NCBI GenBank assembly: GCA_033980235.1
Contig: CM067065.1
Span: forward strand, 30,464,820-30,528,819
Length of the DNA stretch: 64,000 nucleotides
Reading direction: 5' to 3'
Origin: Diadema setosum
Taxonomy: Eukaryota; Echinodermata; Echinoidea; Diadematoida; Diadematidae
Part shown: in pieces, positions 9,691 to 21,020 of the stretch
How the letters are laid out: each line of letters opens with the position of its first letter
Position numbering within the stretch: position 1 is the first letter of the stretch
Program-made: the position numbers and the translations under genes
The notes under the pieces: model-generated
Database searches by the model: none
What the model was told of the DNA's origin: nothing
The model's input: the letters and a program-made list of their open reading frames with translations, nothing else

Positions 9691-11305
9691 CTCCACCTAT
9701 GGCCAGGCTAAGAGGATGAAAGAACTATAGGCTAATGGCCTTGGGTTGGTTCCTTATCGAAACTTTCTCTTTCTCCTCACTTTTATCCAGTCATCATTCT
9801 TTTTCTTTTTCTTTTTTTTTTAACCAGAGCACATTTTGTTTTTCCTTACATGCACTTCTACTGTTACTTTTACTGTACTTTTGAAGTCTCTATTCCACCA
9901 TCTCTGATATAAATAAACAAATATATATCAATTGTACATTAATATATGAAATACAAATCTGTATGTGCGAGTGTGTTTGGGTTTTATATTCACAGTGAGA
10001 ATGTGCATAGAATTCAATCAAATTTCTACTGTTTACTGGAGAATATACTCAGCCTCCTGGCCAAAGTTGATGAAGAAAACAAACAAGACTGAAACACATA
10101 TCAAAAGCATGGCACAATCTGACTTTATACTGGATGAAATTTTGTTGGAAAACATTATGCCACACACCTTGTACAAGAGATGCTCAAATGTTCGTGGAAT
10201 GTTAACCATTCTCATATCTTTGAGATCACGATTTAAGAGAAAAAGAGGGTCATTTCTACACTAGTAATCTTGAAAAACTGGTAGAAAAAGATTGTGATAT
10301 CAAAGAGCTGGCAAAACGCACCATTAATGGTTAGCCATAAATGTTCTCTTTTAAAGCTCTTGCTGAATGAGCTCTGGTTTAACAGCTCCATAGTGCATCT
10401 CCACAAGAAAAACACCTTCCACAAAGTAAAGTAGACAAATTATTGGCCATTCTAAGAGATTAATTCCAGACAACAATACACAGTTATTTTACTGCAGACA
10501 ATTCACACTCATCGAGAGGGATGCTTAAGTTAGCAGGCAGTTGTCAGAGTAATTTGGATTCCTGAATTGGGCATAATCACACCATATATCAGACATGATT
10601 ACACCTGCTGTGTGTGTGCCTAGTAACCCCCCAATTCTTTTTCCATTCATAGATATTCGTTTAGCAGAGAGAGAAACAACAACAACAACAACAACAACAA
10701 CACGCCACTTTCCAGAAAGAAAAACCGTGGCAGTCAATGAGCGCATCACCCATTATCACAAGAGAGATCATTTCAGGCGTGGGCGATCATTGGCGCCTCT
10801 CCCCGAGCATCAACACTCGAGGCACTGTCACTTTCCCCCCTTTCCTTTTGAATCTTCATCAGCGCTTATTCAGCAAAAAAAGAGCAAAGCAGCAAATCAT
10901 CCTCGATGGATTCGGAATCACAGCCCTATAATTGCAAGTCCGATTACCTTACCACCCACTTATAATGTGTTCCATCACCATAATGAAATCACGAAATATC
11001 TTCGCGAGGCGAGTGACATTATTGATGCGAACTGACATCCATTTACAGTGCATGAGGTTCATGCCCCAATTCACATCAAAGAGATAATGTCATCAAATCG
11101 ACTAGACATTTCTGAAATGATGACATGAGATAAGAAATCAATGTAGGTTCTTGTAAAGAGAAAAATATGTCTCTTTTTTTCCTGTTACCTTTCTTTACTT
11201 TCTTTCTTTTTTTTCTCCAAACTATGAAATGTGAGAAAGTGAGACTTTTCATAGCTTGATATTCACAGCACATAGTAAACAAACCATTACCATGTTTTCC
11301 TGAGA
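9691..11305. other. Unique sequence with a small AAC repeat
   Basis: An AAC triplet run is at about 10676-10701. A CpG-containing block follows (about 10730-11070) and includes ATATCTTCGCGAGGCGAGTG. The 146-codon frame over it has the AAC run translated as Thr and no domain. Otherwise the stretch is featureless. Confidence 0.4.
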
Positions 11306-11309
11306 GAAG

Positions 11310-11340
<31 letters not shown>
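11306..11340. repeat. AG run followed by G10
   Basis: A pure AG dinucleotide run leads directly into ten or more G residues. Confidence 0.9.
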
Positions 11341-14300
11341 AGATTGAGGTGAAAGAATACATGATATCATTTCTACTCTCTATGAAACTTGTGCGTTCTA
11401 TGAGAGATGAAAATAGTTATAACTTTTGCTTCTAAACACTACAGCTGTTCCATTAACCATTGAAATGTTGAACTCTGACAGTAAAAAGAGCCAGTCCAGT
11501 GTCAATCAAATACTCAGAGATTTGAAACATGAACCTTCCTTCGGCGTCCTTACTGTGATGTGAGGAGATGCATGGGTTACAGAGTGATACCGAGAATGGC
11601 TGGGGGTGAGGTTGTTTAAGAATGTTGATACAAATTGGCCAGAGAATCTTTGCCAATCTGCCAATTAATGACTATCTGAAGCGTAGTAACAAATTCTCTA
11701 ATCTATAGTAGATGTAAACACAGGAACAGGAATACACTACTGAAGCAACTTCTTTCTTGTTCTTGTATCTGAGGGTATGAGATAAAATCGATATCTCTCT
11801 CTTTGAACTATAATGTGTGCTTTCTACTATGTCTACACACTACCAAGGTAATAATTGTGATGTACAAGATAAATCATTATGGCACCACTAACCCTTTTGA
11901 AATAGGTGTGGTGCTTTTTTGGGTGTGAATCATGTGTAAATTTGAATGGTCAGTCCATGTCATAATGATAAACTGCAACCTGTCACCTGACAAGCAACTA
12001 CACACCATAAAAAAAAAATCAAACAAAACAAGTACCTACATTGTGGGATGAAAACAGGAGGTAGATAAAGGGGGTGGGGTGTGAATTCCCTGCCCTTTGA
12101 AAATGTCCATTATGATTTTTTTGTTGGTTAGGACTGGAAGTCGCTGGAATGGGGAGCAGAACAAACAAGAGTCGCAAAGGGGGGCAGCAGACGGGAACGC
12201 ATCACGGAAATCAAAATCCCAAGAAGTGAGGTAAACAAAGCGAATGAAATGCATTGAGATCGATGAAGAAATCAAGGTTAGTCTCGCGGATTTAGACTTT
12301 AGTCAAGCTGCATTAGATGTTACCGCAGAAACAAAAGGCACACACACACACAAAAAAAAAAACCCAGAAATGAATAACTACTCTGTGAAAAGCTTGGGAC
12401 CTGCTTTTATGTGCGGCAAAGTTTTTAAACCAAACCGATTTTTAACCTTGCTCGAAAAAAGAAGAAAATACGTAAGCAGATTCCCCGCAAAATGGAGTGA
12501 AACGCGAAAGCTATGATCTAAAGAGATAATCAGATTAAGAAATACACTCCCTCAAGATGAATCCACCGTTGAGGTCAGAGTAAAAAGGTAGACAGACAAA
12601 CAGAAAGGCTCCCAAATCCTCTGTTGATACAATTGTGGTAAGAGCACATTTTTCTACATTTTATTTCTGCCATTTAAATTCAAATTTTTCCTTGCGGTCT
12701 CCCCGGCACCAGACTAGATCACAAGTTGAATGTGACAGATGGGTCGATGATTTAATGATTGGGGCTTGCGCAACAAAGGGGGGATGAGGGAGATTAAGAT
12801 GGACCATTGACAAAAGCGTGACGGCCGATCGACAAAGGAGTCAAAAGAAATTCCTTCTCCGTCAACCAGATACCCTTTTTTCCTCCCACAGTCCATGTTT
12901 GCAAACAACTCTCCCATCATTAATCCGTTAAGATTTTTTGGCAGGCTTTGGCGCTCATCCCGTCCTTCTGTCTTTCAATCTCATCCTCGACATTTCTCCA
13001 TCCCTCGATCAATCTTTTCCAACCGATTCCTCCAGACTCTTCTCAAAAGTAGCGCCCTCATTCCATTAGGTCGAACACAGTTTCAAGGGGAAAGGGTTTA
13101 GATAAGGAGTGAAAGTTCACACATTTGGAAAGTGGTTCATTGTATTTCGCAAGTTTAGCTCTCAAGAGGCATTTCAGTGAAAGGGCAGTAGAACTTTGGA
13201 AACTGGAAAATTGTATTTTAAAAGACTGGCTTTCAATCTGTAGCACCTGATCAGTATAAGGTCATCAGAACTTTACCAATATTGAGTGACAGATTCCTTA
13301 AACAGCTGTATGACTAATAAAAATGTTGAATCGGAATGGGTCAATAGTCAAGAAATGCAAAATTGGTGATAAACTGCTAAAACAACCTATTTCAGCTTTC
13401 GTGTCCATGGTCAGACTGATACACTGTACACTGCTGCAAACTGGGTTATGCATAGATATACATGTAGATCTGTCCAACTGAGTATTTCATCATATCCAGG
13501 GATAGGAAACTCTTTGAAAAATTCCAAGCATATAATTGTAAAAACTTTGTATCTTTAAAAGCCCTTCAAACTGTTTAAAGGGGCTTGGACATGAAGAATA
13601 TAGGAAGTCGAAGGGAAAAAAATATGAAGAATATATCATGAGTATTTAACGATATATTAATGTTATCAGACAGATATTCCATCTTCACTTTTGTCACTTT
13701 TCAACGAGTTCTTCTTCATCTCAGACTTTCCTTTCACAATCCCCTCTTGCCTGAATATTTCGTTATGTCGAGAGAAGGCTCCTGATGAAAGATTCACACT
13801 TTCTTTATAAATCCCTCACGTCACTCTCTTTCAACCGGGCCGATAAAGAAAAAGGAGGGGGAAAAAAATTGATTTTGCAATCGATACCTCTTTGATACCC
13901 TCCAACCAAACACAGGTGTCTGTCTCCAAGTCCGACAATAGAACGCCTCCAAAACTCTCCTTTTGATCAGCTTCAATTATTCTCATCAACGGACTCTCTT
14001 ACTCTCTCTTTCTTATCTGTTTTATTTCATCCGCATTATCTGAAGGACATATGGCACTTTTGTGTATGGATTGTTTTTCGATAAATCGCGCAACTTTTGT
14101 GCCGTTCGACTTTTTATCACGCCTCGATTCTCTAGGAAGGTGAAACGAGGGGAGAGAGAGGGAGAGAGAGGGTGGATGGTATGAATGACGTGATTGTGTG
14201 TAATCCTATTGATTTTGAGCATATCACGTGGACCATCGTCAATCGCCTTTCATTGGAACACTTGAGTTTTCATTTCATGGTGGAAGACCACAATAATTAC

Positions 14301-16756
14301 TGTTTCTAAGGGGAATTAAGCAGGAATGGTGGAATAGATTGGAATTCTTCCAGGCTAACAACCCATTTATAGACACAACACAATCCATTTGCACAATCAC
14401 AAAAAGTTGTTTATGATAGAGCAATGTTTCTGATCCCCTGTAGAAAAACTCAATCCACTGAGATAAAAACAGGAATATTTTTTCTTGAATGTAGCGTCAC
14501 TGTTTCAACACAGAAATGTAGAAACTGACCCCAACTGCTTATTTGTAATCATGTATACATTAACATGATGTAAGCATACTATTGATTGAATGTTCAAGAC
14601 AATGCATTATCACAAGCAAAAAAAAAATGCTTACTCGTCGTTCTATTTATAAAATGCATTTATGTTATACCAATATGATGATTAACATAAAAAAGGGAAC
14701 AAAAAATATTACCTCCCCTTGATCCCTATACAATTTATCTGACCCTTAAAGAATTGTTTTTCCCCTATAGATATTCATTTCACTCTAACATCCCAAAGGA
14801 GCTATAAAACCTATTGAATCATGATATATATTGTGGCAACATATTACAGTGAATAGTGCAAGAGGTATTTTTCTCAAAAATCTGTGGTAATGACTGGACT
14901 CTCTCAATCTCAGACGGACGGCGGTTTCACCCATGGAACTCTTTCTTGCAACAAACCAAAAGCGCAATAAATCTAGAGAAGAGAAATATCACATAACAAG
15001 CACTATGAAAAAAAAAAAATGACATAACGAACAAACAACAAAGAACGAACAAATATGAAAAGAATCGAATGCACAGGAGAGAAACGCCTACACAGAAATG
15101 ATTTCCGCAAACCAAGCGTGGATGGCGGTTTGCGATATGACAGACGCAAGACTTCAGAGAGACAAGTTAATTTACATCTCCTCCGACTACCCGCCCATGG
15201 TTTCATATAATCAAAGGAAAAGAAGGAGAAAATTGCGAACATGAAATCATAAATATCTGGCGCAGGCAATCTACGGGGATGTCCACCGACTCTGCAGAAG
15301 ACATAAATCTCGCACCGATCTCCTATTCCGACTAAAGCAAACTGGCAAGAGAGGAATGCGAAGCTTTGTATCTTTGACTTTGAGGGGAATTGATGGTGAC
15401 CCCTGTAGGGTCAAAGGTGAAAGGGTCATGAATGAGTCACTCCAAGAGGGAGATAGACATTGGGGATTATAAATCAATTAGCAAGGCTGTGTTAAAGAAT
15501 TTTTTCAAACTCTAGCAATGACTTTCTCTTTCTCGGCTTCTTTGCTGCTTTATTTAGCCACAGCTTGTTGGTTAGCGTGCCCGTTTAGAGAGTAGGCAGT
15601 TTAGAAAAATGGTTGACTTGTTGCTTCAGCCACTAAAACATAAGTTGCTTAGCATTCAGAACATCATGGCATGCCAAAGTTATTGGTTACAGACCAGACA
15701 AAATCTGAACATGACACCTCAAGAATTAATGATGAAACAGCTAATAAGAGTCTATCTTTCTTTTTGTCTCTCTCTATCTCTCTTTGCTCTTGTTTTTTCT
15801 TTTTTTCTCTCAGTTCACACACCTCTTTGGAAATCTACCTCTAATACCCGAAGTTCCTCCACTTTCCAAGCTTGTTGATTTATAGGTTAATTTCTCTCAA
15901 AGCTTATCTATCAAATTTGCATTCACAAGTCATGATCTCAGTACTCCTATTACGAACCTTGTGCCATCTCAAATTCTTCATGCAATAGAGTGCTCACAAA
16001 ATGATATAACCTCCATTGATCTGAATGAGACATAAATTTAGTGCCAAAATACTTCTCAGTAAATGATGTAATAACTTTTCTCAAAATTGAGGACTATAAC
16101 TACCTCTTTGGGGGTTGAGTATTTGTGATCTACTTCTTCTTTCCACTGTATCCCTTTATTTTGTTGAAATATCTTCTCAAATTGTGGACATGTCACAATC
16201 ACACAGCAATAAATTACTTGAGATTTATGAATAAAGATGAATTAATAATGCTCTCATTGCTCTCAAATTATGGGGCTGTTTCTCATGTTTACCCCCTGAA
16301 ACTAACCAGGCCTAAATCCAATTGCCACTGTACTATGAGAATGTTTGCCCTTGGGAATGAATGGCTTAAAAAATCCCCCAGTTCATAATTATCTGCCAAA
16401 AGATATTTTCTAAAGTCATAATGCAAATCTGCAAATGTTATTTCACAGATCTCTTCCCCTCATGTTTTTATTGCAATTTGCATCAAAACCTCCCTAAATC
16501 AATGATTAAAATATTGTTAACTCTGAAGCACTGCCCTTTCCTCTTCTCATACTTGGTGTCTCTTGCTTGTAAATAGGACCTCCTTGATTCAAGGCTACAT
16601 TGTCATATCTAAATAACAGTTCATCTGGAAATTTTATTTTCGCTCTCTCTTTATACAAGGAATAGAAAAAGAATCTACTACAGTTGCACACAGTAACTCC
16701 TTCCTTCAAAATGATAATTTCCCCATTGAAAATTATTTCCTGAGAACCTGACAAGC
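11341..16756. other. Long unique stretch without recognised genes
   Basis: These 5.4 kb are mostly AT-rich unique sequence. Minor features are a CA/A run at about 12338-12362, GC-richer blocks at about 12060-12300 and 12900-13080, GA-rich runs near 14150-14172, and poly-A/T runs. Frames of up to 90 codons exist, none with a family signature. The blocks at 12.1-12.3 kb and 12.9-13.1 kb are the best places to look for conserved regulatory sequence. Confidence 0.35.
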
Positions 16757-16760
16757 AACT

Positions 16761-17010
16761 GAAGAGTTTGTTTGCAAAAACCGATAAGTCCATTTTTGCA
16801 GATTTTGAAGTACGGTCTCTGTCATAAAGTACAAAATAATACCTTTTAAATGATACATTGGTCACTACATAATATAAAGGTACATTTTTGAAGTTATGGT
16901 CAAAAGAAACAAAAATTTTCTTATTATTCCCTTTATTTTTCTTGACCTTTAATCGCAAATATCTCCATTTGACAAATATGGACTTATCGGTTTTTGCAAA
17001 CAAACTCTTC
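16761..17010 (-). mobile_element. Family B MITE, copy 1 (inverted)
   Basis: This is a 250-bp element with long perfect inverted ends. It begins GAAGAGTTTGTTTGCAAAAA, continues CCGATAAGTCCAT, and ends in the complement. It is flanked by a 4-bp target duplication AACT (16757-16760 and 17011-17014). It is oriented opposite to the other three copies (20376, 37072, 59067). A 168-codon minus frame runs through it but also into unrelated flank, so it is not a gene. Confidence 0.9.
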
Positions 17011-17014
17011 AACT

Positions 17015-18395
17015 GTAAATTGTTTCTTTTTCAAGCAACAAAAATGTATGAAACAAACACATAACACAGAGTTGGTTGCAGGGAATTTATAAATGGATAA
17101 CGATCATGATGGGCACATGAAGATGGTGAAGTTTTAACAGTCATTTCCCCATTAAGTACAATCATACACAAACTAAATCTCTGATAAATAGCCAAATGTG
17201 GGCTTCTCCTTTGCACAAATACAAGTCACAGTATTATGATGACATTAGATTGCCACTGAAGTGACAGAATTTGATGAAATCATGAGATTAAAACAAGATG
17301 AAAAACTTTTCTGAACAGATAATCACTCATCGAGATGTATTTGTGTAAAAGCATCACAATGCCATTACCACCTCTGAGGTCTTCCATGACACTCACGGCT
17401 GCTATGTCAAGGTAAGCCATTAAAAACAGTAAACATCACAGGGTGTGTTACAAAATTACAAAGGCTTTCTCGAAGTCTAGTCCGCTGAAATCCGGTTTGC
17501 GGTTCTTCAGGGACCTCTAGATTTGAGACTTGGGTGACATATGCCTAATCATGCCAGAATGTCATCATGGTTTGTGATCACTTTGAGTGATGATGATTTC
17601 CTTTTTACTCCCCACTAGATTAAAAGATTAAGTAAAGGCATGTTGTCCTCAAAACATTCAAGTGTGTCTTCAAAAGCTCTTACTTTTGTTTTTGTTACCT
17701 TTCCATCTCACTGAGTATTACTGTATTGTACCACACCCTATCTTTCGTCTCAATTTTCGATTCACAATTCAGGGAGTTTAACCTCCCAAACACCAGCACC
17801 TGAGAAAAGCACTGGTATTGAGCAGCATCAAGCTCCTAATGGTGATGATAAGAGTTAGAAGAAGGTAACTCTTGAATGCAGCTTTGCAAACCCTTCTAAG
17901 CCTACATTGGTATTCCATTTTAATATCTTAGGCTCACAGAAAGACATCTGCTTATGAAACATGTTGAAGTAAGCTTCCTGGCTAACTTGCTGTTAATGCA
18001 AAAAATCAGAAATCAAGTCAGTTAAGGTGTGTTTTCAGAATCAAACACCCAAGAACTGGTACATGAGACCAAACTTATTTGTCTATTAATTGTACAAAAT
18101 CTAGGGATATTTCAAGAGTTTAGATTTAAACCTCTAAAAACAAGCAATTAAGTCAATTTAATTACAGGCAAGTCTGTTTACAGAGAGTCAAGTTTTCATG
18201 TAATAGAAAGTAACAAACAAACAAACAAACTTTCAGACAGGGCTTTGAAGTTTCCCTAACAATTCCTAATCATCTTATAATCTCTTTAACACCACACCTC
18301 TAGAGGAGACTTAAACCCCATAGAGGGGCTAACTTGAAAAACCAATATCCTTTAAAACTCTTTTTGCAAAGGAAATGATCCAGTGCTCTTTTCAA
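17015..18395. other. Unique sequence, nothing recognised
   Basis: The stretch is AT-rich, with an AAAC run near 18212-18230. A donor-like CAAG|GTAAGC occurs at about 17409-17416 on the plus strand without a supported exon. Confidence 0.4.
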
Positions 18396-18483
18396 AGCAT
18401 AGAAGAGGGAGATGAAAAAGGGGAAGAAGAAAAGAAAGAAGAAGAAGATGAAGAAGAAAAAGAAGGAGAATGAAAAGAAGAAG
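18396..18483. repeat. Polypurine AAG/GAA tract
   Basis: Almost 90 bases of A and G only, rich in GAAGAAGAAG. The complementary strand gives Phe/Leu/Ser-rich frames (18300-18570), which are artefacts. Tracts like this can form triplex DNA. Confidence 0.85.
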
Positions 18484-18754
18484 TAAACCAAGAAGCAAAA
18501 AAGAGAAAGAATGAAATCCCTGAATATTTTCAATCACTATAAATCTGTCCTTTCTAAACACTCTCTCCAAGATCCATTCTCCAGCGTGATGAGTGTTTTC
18601 AACTGCTCTCCACTATAAACTCTCTTACTGCCATTTAGTGAAGCGTTTGTATGAGATAACCGAGGCATTTGGATAAAAAAGGTAGTCCACGAGGGGTTAA
18701 AGTCGGACCAAACTACTCTCTTACACAGAGTTATTTAACCTCTCTTCCCCTCCT

Positions 18755-18773
18755 CCCCCCCCCCAAAAAAAAA
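18755..18773. repeat. C10-A9 homopolymer junction
   Basis: A run of ten C passes straight into nine A. It is one of several C-run/A-run (or T-run/G-run) junctions in the window. Confidence 0.9.
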
Positions 18774-19519
18774 GCAAAATAGCAAGTACTGTCTGTCAGA
18801 CTAGGAGTGATTAGAGGTCTGTCATAGAGAATGACAAACAAAATGATACACTCTTGTTTTGTTTGCCAGCCCCGAAAAAGAAATCTTTCCACCCATAAGA
18901 GGATTGGATTCACGGCGGCGTTGGAAGGACGGGAGGTTTGAGCAGCTTTCAGACAAAAGTGCGATGGACAAAGGGGCGGACAATCCGAAGAGACAGGCTT
19001 TTACCAAATCCGCGCCCATGTTGGCTAAACGAGGGAAGCTTAGCCGTCTTAAGACCTCTTTACTCCTCTCTTCACATGCCATGATATTCTCCGGGATGTG
19101 GAGAGAAGATTTCTTACTGTGTTGAACTGATGCAAGGATGAATGGAGTAACAGTAACAAACCTAGGAAGAAGGAAGCAACTGAAAAACTTTCTCCCTAGA
19201 CCGTACAACCTATGTTACATATCAGGCATTTTGAATCCTGTCACTTGTCTTTACACAGTATGGGGGGAAAAACTTTTACAATAACACTGGCTTACTTAAA
19301 AGTAGATGTTCTGTATTATTTGTGAGTAACATGAAAATAAAGACTTGACTTGGCATCAACTTCAATTGACTGCACAACTCCACGTGTTGATCTTCTCTTG
19401 GTAAAGTTTCTGGTTGCTGACACATATTGAGTGGCAAGTAATAAGGCAAGTTGTAGGAGGGCTGGGATAACAGCAGAAGTGGGCTTTTTGGGGACTCCTT
19501 TTCCACAGCAATGATCATC
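18774..19519. other. Unique block, CpG-containing
   Basis: About 18860-19080 has higher GC/CpG and overlapping open frames on both strands (88 and 128 codons). No protein family is recognised. It may be a conserved regulatory block. Confidence 0.3.
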
Positions 19520-19905
19520 CTCCCTGTCTGTCTGTTTGTAAGTCTGACTATCTACTTGACTGTATATCTGTCTGTGAATCTGCATGTTTATTTGTTTGTC
19601 TGCCAACCTGGCAGAGTGTCTACCTGCCTGTTTGCCTGTCTGTTTGTATGTCTGTCTGTTTGTCAATCTGTATCAGTCTGATTGTGTATCTGTCTGTGTG
19701 CCTATCTGGCTCTGTATCGTCAGTCTGTCTGTCTGTTCTATGGTTACATCTGTCTTCTTTTCTGTCTGTTACTGTCAGTATATCTGTCTCTCTGTCATTG
19801 TGTCTGCATGTCTATCAATATCTTTGTCTGTCTGTCTGTCTGTCTGTTTCTCTCTGTATAACTTACCTCTCTATGCTTCTACCTTTGTTTATCTTTCTCA
19901 CCCTC
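19520..19905. repeat. Degenerate TCTG microsatellite
   Basis: Repeated TCTG/TTTG/TCTA units form a pyrimidine-G strand, with a pure CTGT run at about 19828-19848. Frames through it (112 and 96 codons) consist of repeated Cys/Leu/Ser/Val and are artefacts. It ends in TCTCTACAG|G, which resembles a splice acceptor. Confidence 0.9.
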
Positions 19906-20138
19906 ACTGTCTCTACAGGTAATCACTGTCTGGGATGATGCTGGTGCAGAAACTGGCCCAAGACAGGGGCAGGGGATAAGTGAAAGTACTTTAAACTTGA
20001 CGACTTTTCTGTCTGTCAGTCTGTTTATCCATTTGTTTGTCTAATTCCTCCTTTTCATCGACACTTTCACTCAAGTATTCAAGTAATAAAATTAACATGA
20101 TCTATGTCTGGCCAACAGCCTCTTGTGTTGTGTGCAAC

Positions 20139-20218
20139 TTAACCCATTCCATACTGAATTCTGAAATGCCCATAGACTTATTAGACAGGCCACCAGGTTC
20201 CCAAACAAATCGGGTTAA
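20139..20218. mobile_element. Short TTAA-flanked element
   Basis: The 72-bp body (20143-20214) is bounded by an exact TTAA on each side. It begins CCCATTCC and ends AATCGGG. The ends share only the CCC/GGG core. A related start (CCCATTCTATGCC) occurs at 24148. It is probably a MITE related in behaviour to family C. Confidence 0.45.
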
Positions 20219-20280
20219 CTTGCTGACATAATTAAGCCAATAGATGAAACAAATGGAAGAATGAATGAATGACTGCTTAA

Positions 20281-20918
20281 AGGGATCTTATAATTTTGGT
20301 TGAGACGTAATTTCAGGTTTCTAACATTTTTGGTGAGATAATGAGAAACCTCTTATGAAATATGAAAGAGCATATGAAGAGTTTGTTTGCAAAAACCGAT
20401 AAGTCCATATTTACCAAATGGAGATATTTGCGATTAAAGGTCAAGAAAAATAAAGAGAATAATAAGAATTTTTTTGCTTCTGTAGACCATAACTTCTAAA
20501 ATGTACCTTTATATGTAGTGACCAATATATCATTTAAAAGGTATTATTTTGTACTTTATGACAGAGTTCTTACTTCAAAATCTTCAAAAATGGACTTATC
20601 GGTTTTTGCAAACAAACTCTTCATATAATATTATTCCATGAGGAATTCAATGTTTATTTGATGAAAATTGGTTTTGAAATATGGCTGAGATATCCAAAAC
20701 AGAGCGATTCTAATGAGTGTGAGACCCACACTTTTATTACGATCGCTTTGTTTCACTTTGTTTTTGGATGCTTCAGTCCTTCCAAACCCGATTTTCATCA
20801 AATAAACTGAATTCCTCTTCAAAATGGTATGCTCTGTACCATTTCATAAGTGTTTTCTTGGTATCTCGCAAAAAGTTAAAAGTCCAATTCTCATCTCCAC
20901 CAATACTCTACCATCCCT
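20281..20918 (+). mobile_element. Family A foldback MITE, copy 2, interrupted
   Basis: The ends AGGGATCTTATAATTTTGG and CTCTACCATCCCT are flanked by exact TTAA on both sides (20277-20280 and 20919-20922). The element is split by a family B insertion at 20376-20622. Without the insert and its 4-bp duplication it would be close to the 383-bp length of copies 1 and 4. Confidence 0.9.
20376..20622 (+). mobile_element. Family B MITE, copy 2, nested in family A
   Basis: A 247-bp element with the GAAGAGTTTGTTTGCAAAAA end and its complement. It is flanked by ATAT duplications (20372-20375 and 20623-20626) inside the left arm of A copy 2. It must have inserted after that A copy. Confidence 0.93.
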
Positions 20919-20972
20919 TTAAGTAGATGGATGGAAGGATGAGTCTTTCAGCTTGCGTATTTGTCTCTCTTA

Positions 20973-21020
20973 CCCCCCCCCCCCCCTTCTCTCTCTTCTA
21001 TGGGGGGGGGGGGGGGGGGG
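20973..21020. repeat. C14 and G19 runs facing each other
   Basis: Fourteen C (20973-20986) and nineteen G (21002-21020) are separated by 15 bases. The pair could form a 14-bp C:G hairpin. Alternatively each run could form i-motif or G-quadruplex structure. Confidence 0.85.

Noticed and set aside
16506..17012. 168-codon frame conserved in part at 59065-59352
   Set aside because: The shared part is family B itself. Similarity comes from the transposon, two of four copies are frame-disrupted, and the remainder is unrelated flank.
19884..19980. Possible exon after TCTCTACAG at 19918 (frame VITVWDDAGAETGPRQGQG)
   Set aside because: The pyrimidine tract is just the TCTG microsatellite and no donor follows the open stretch at a sensible distance.
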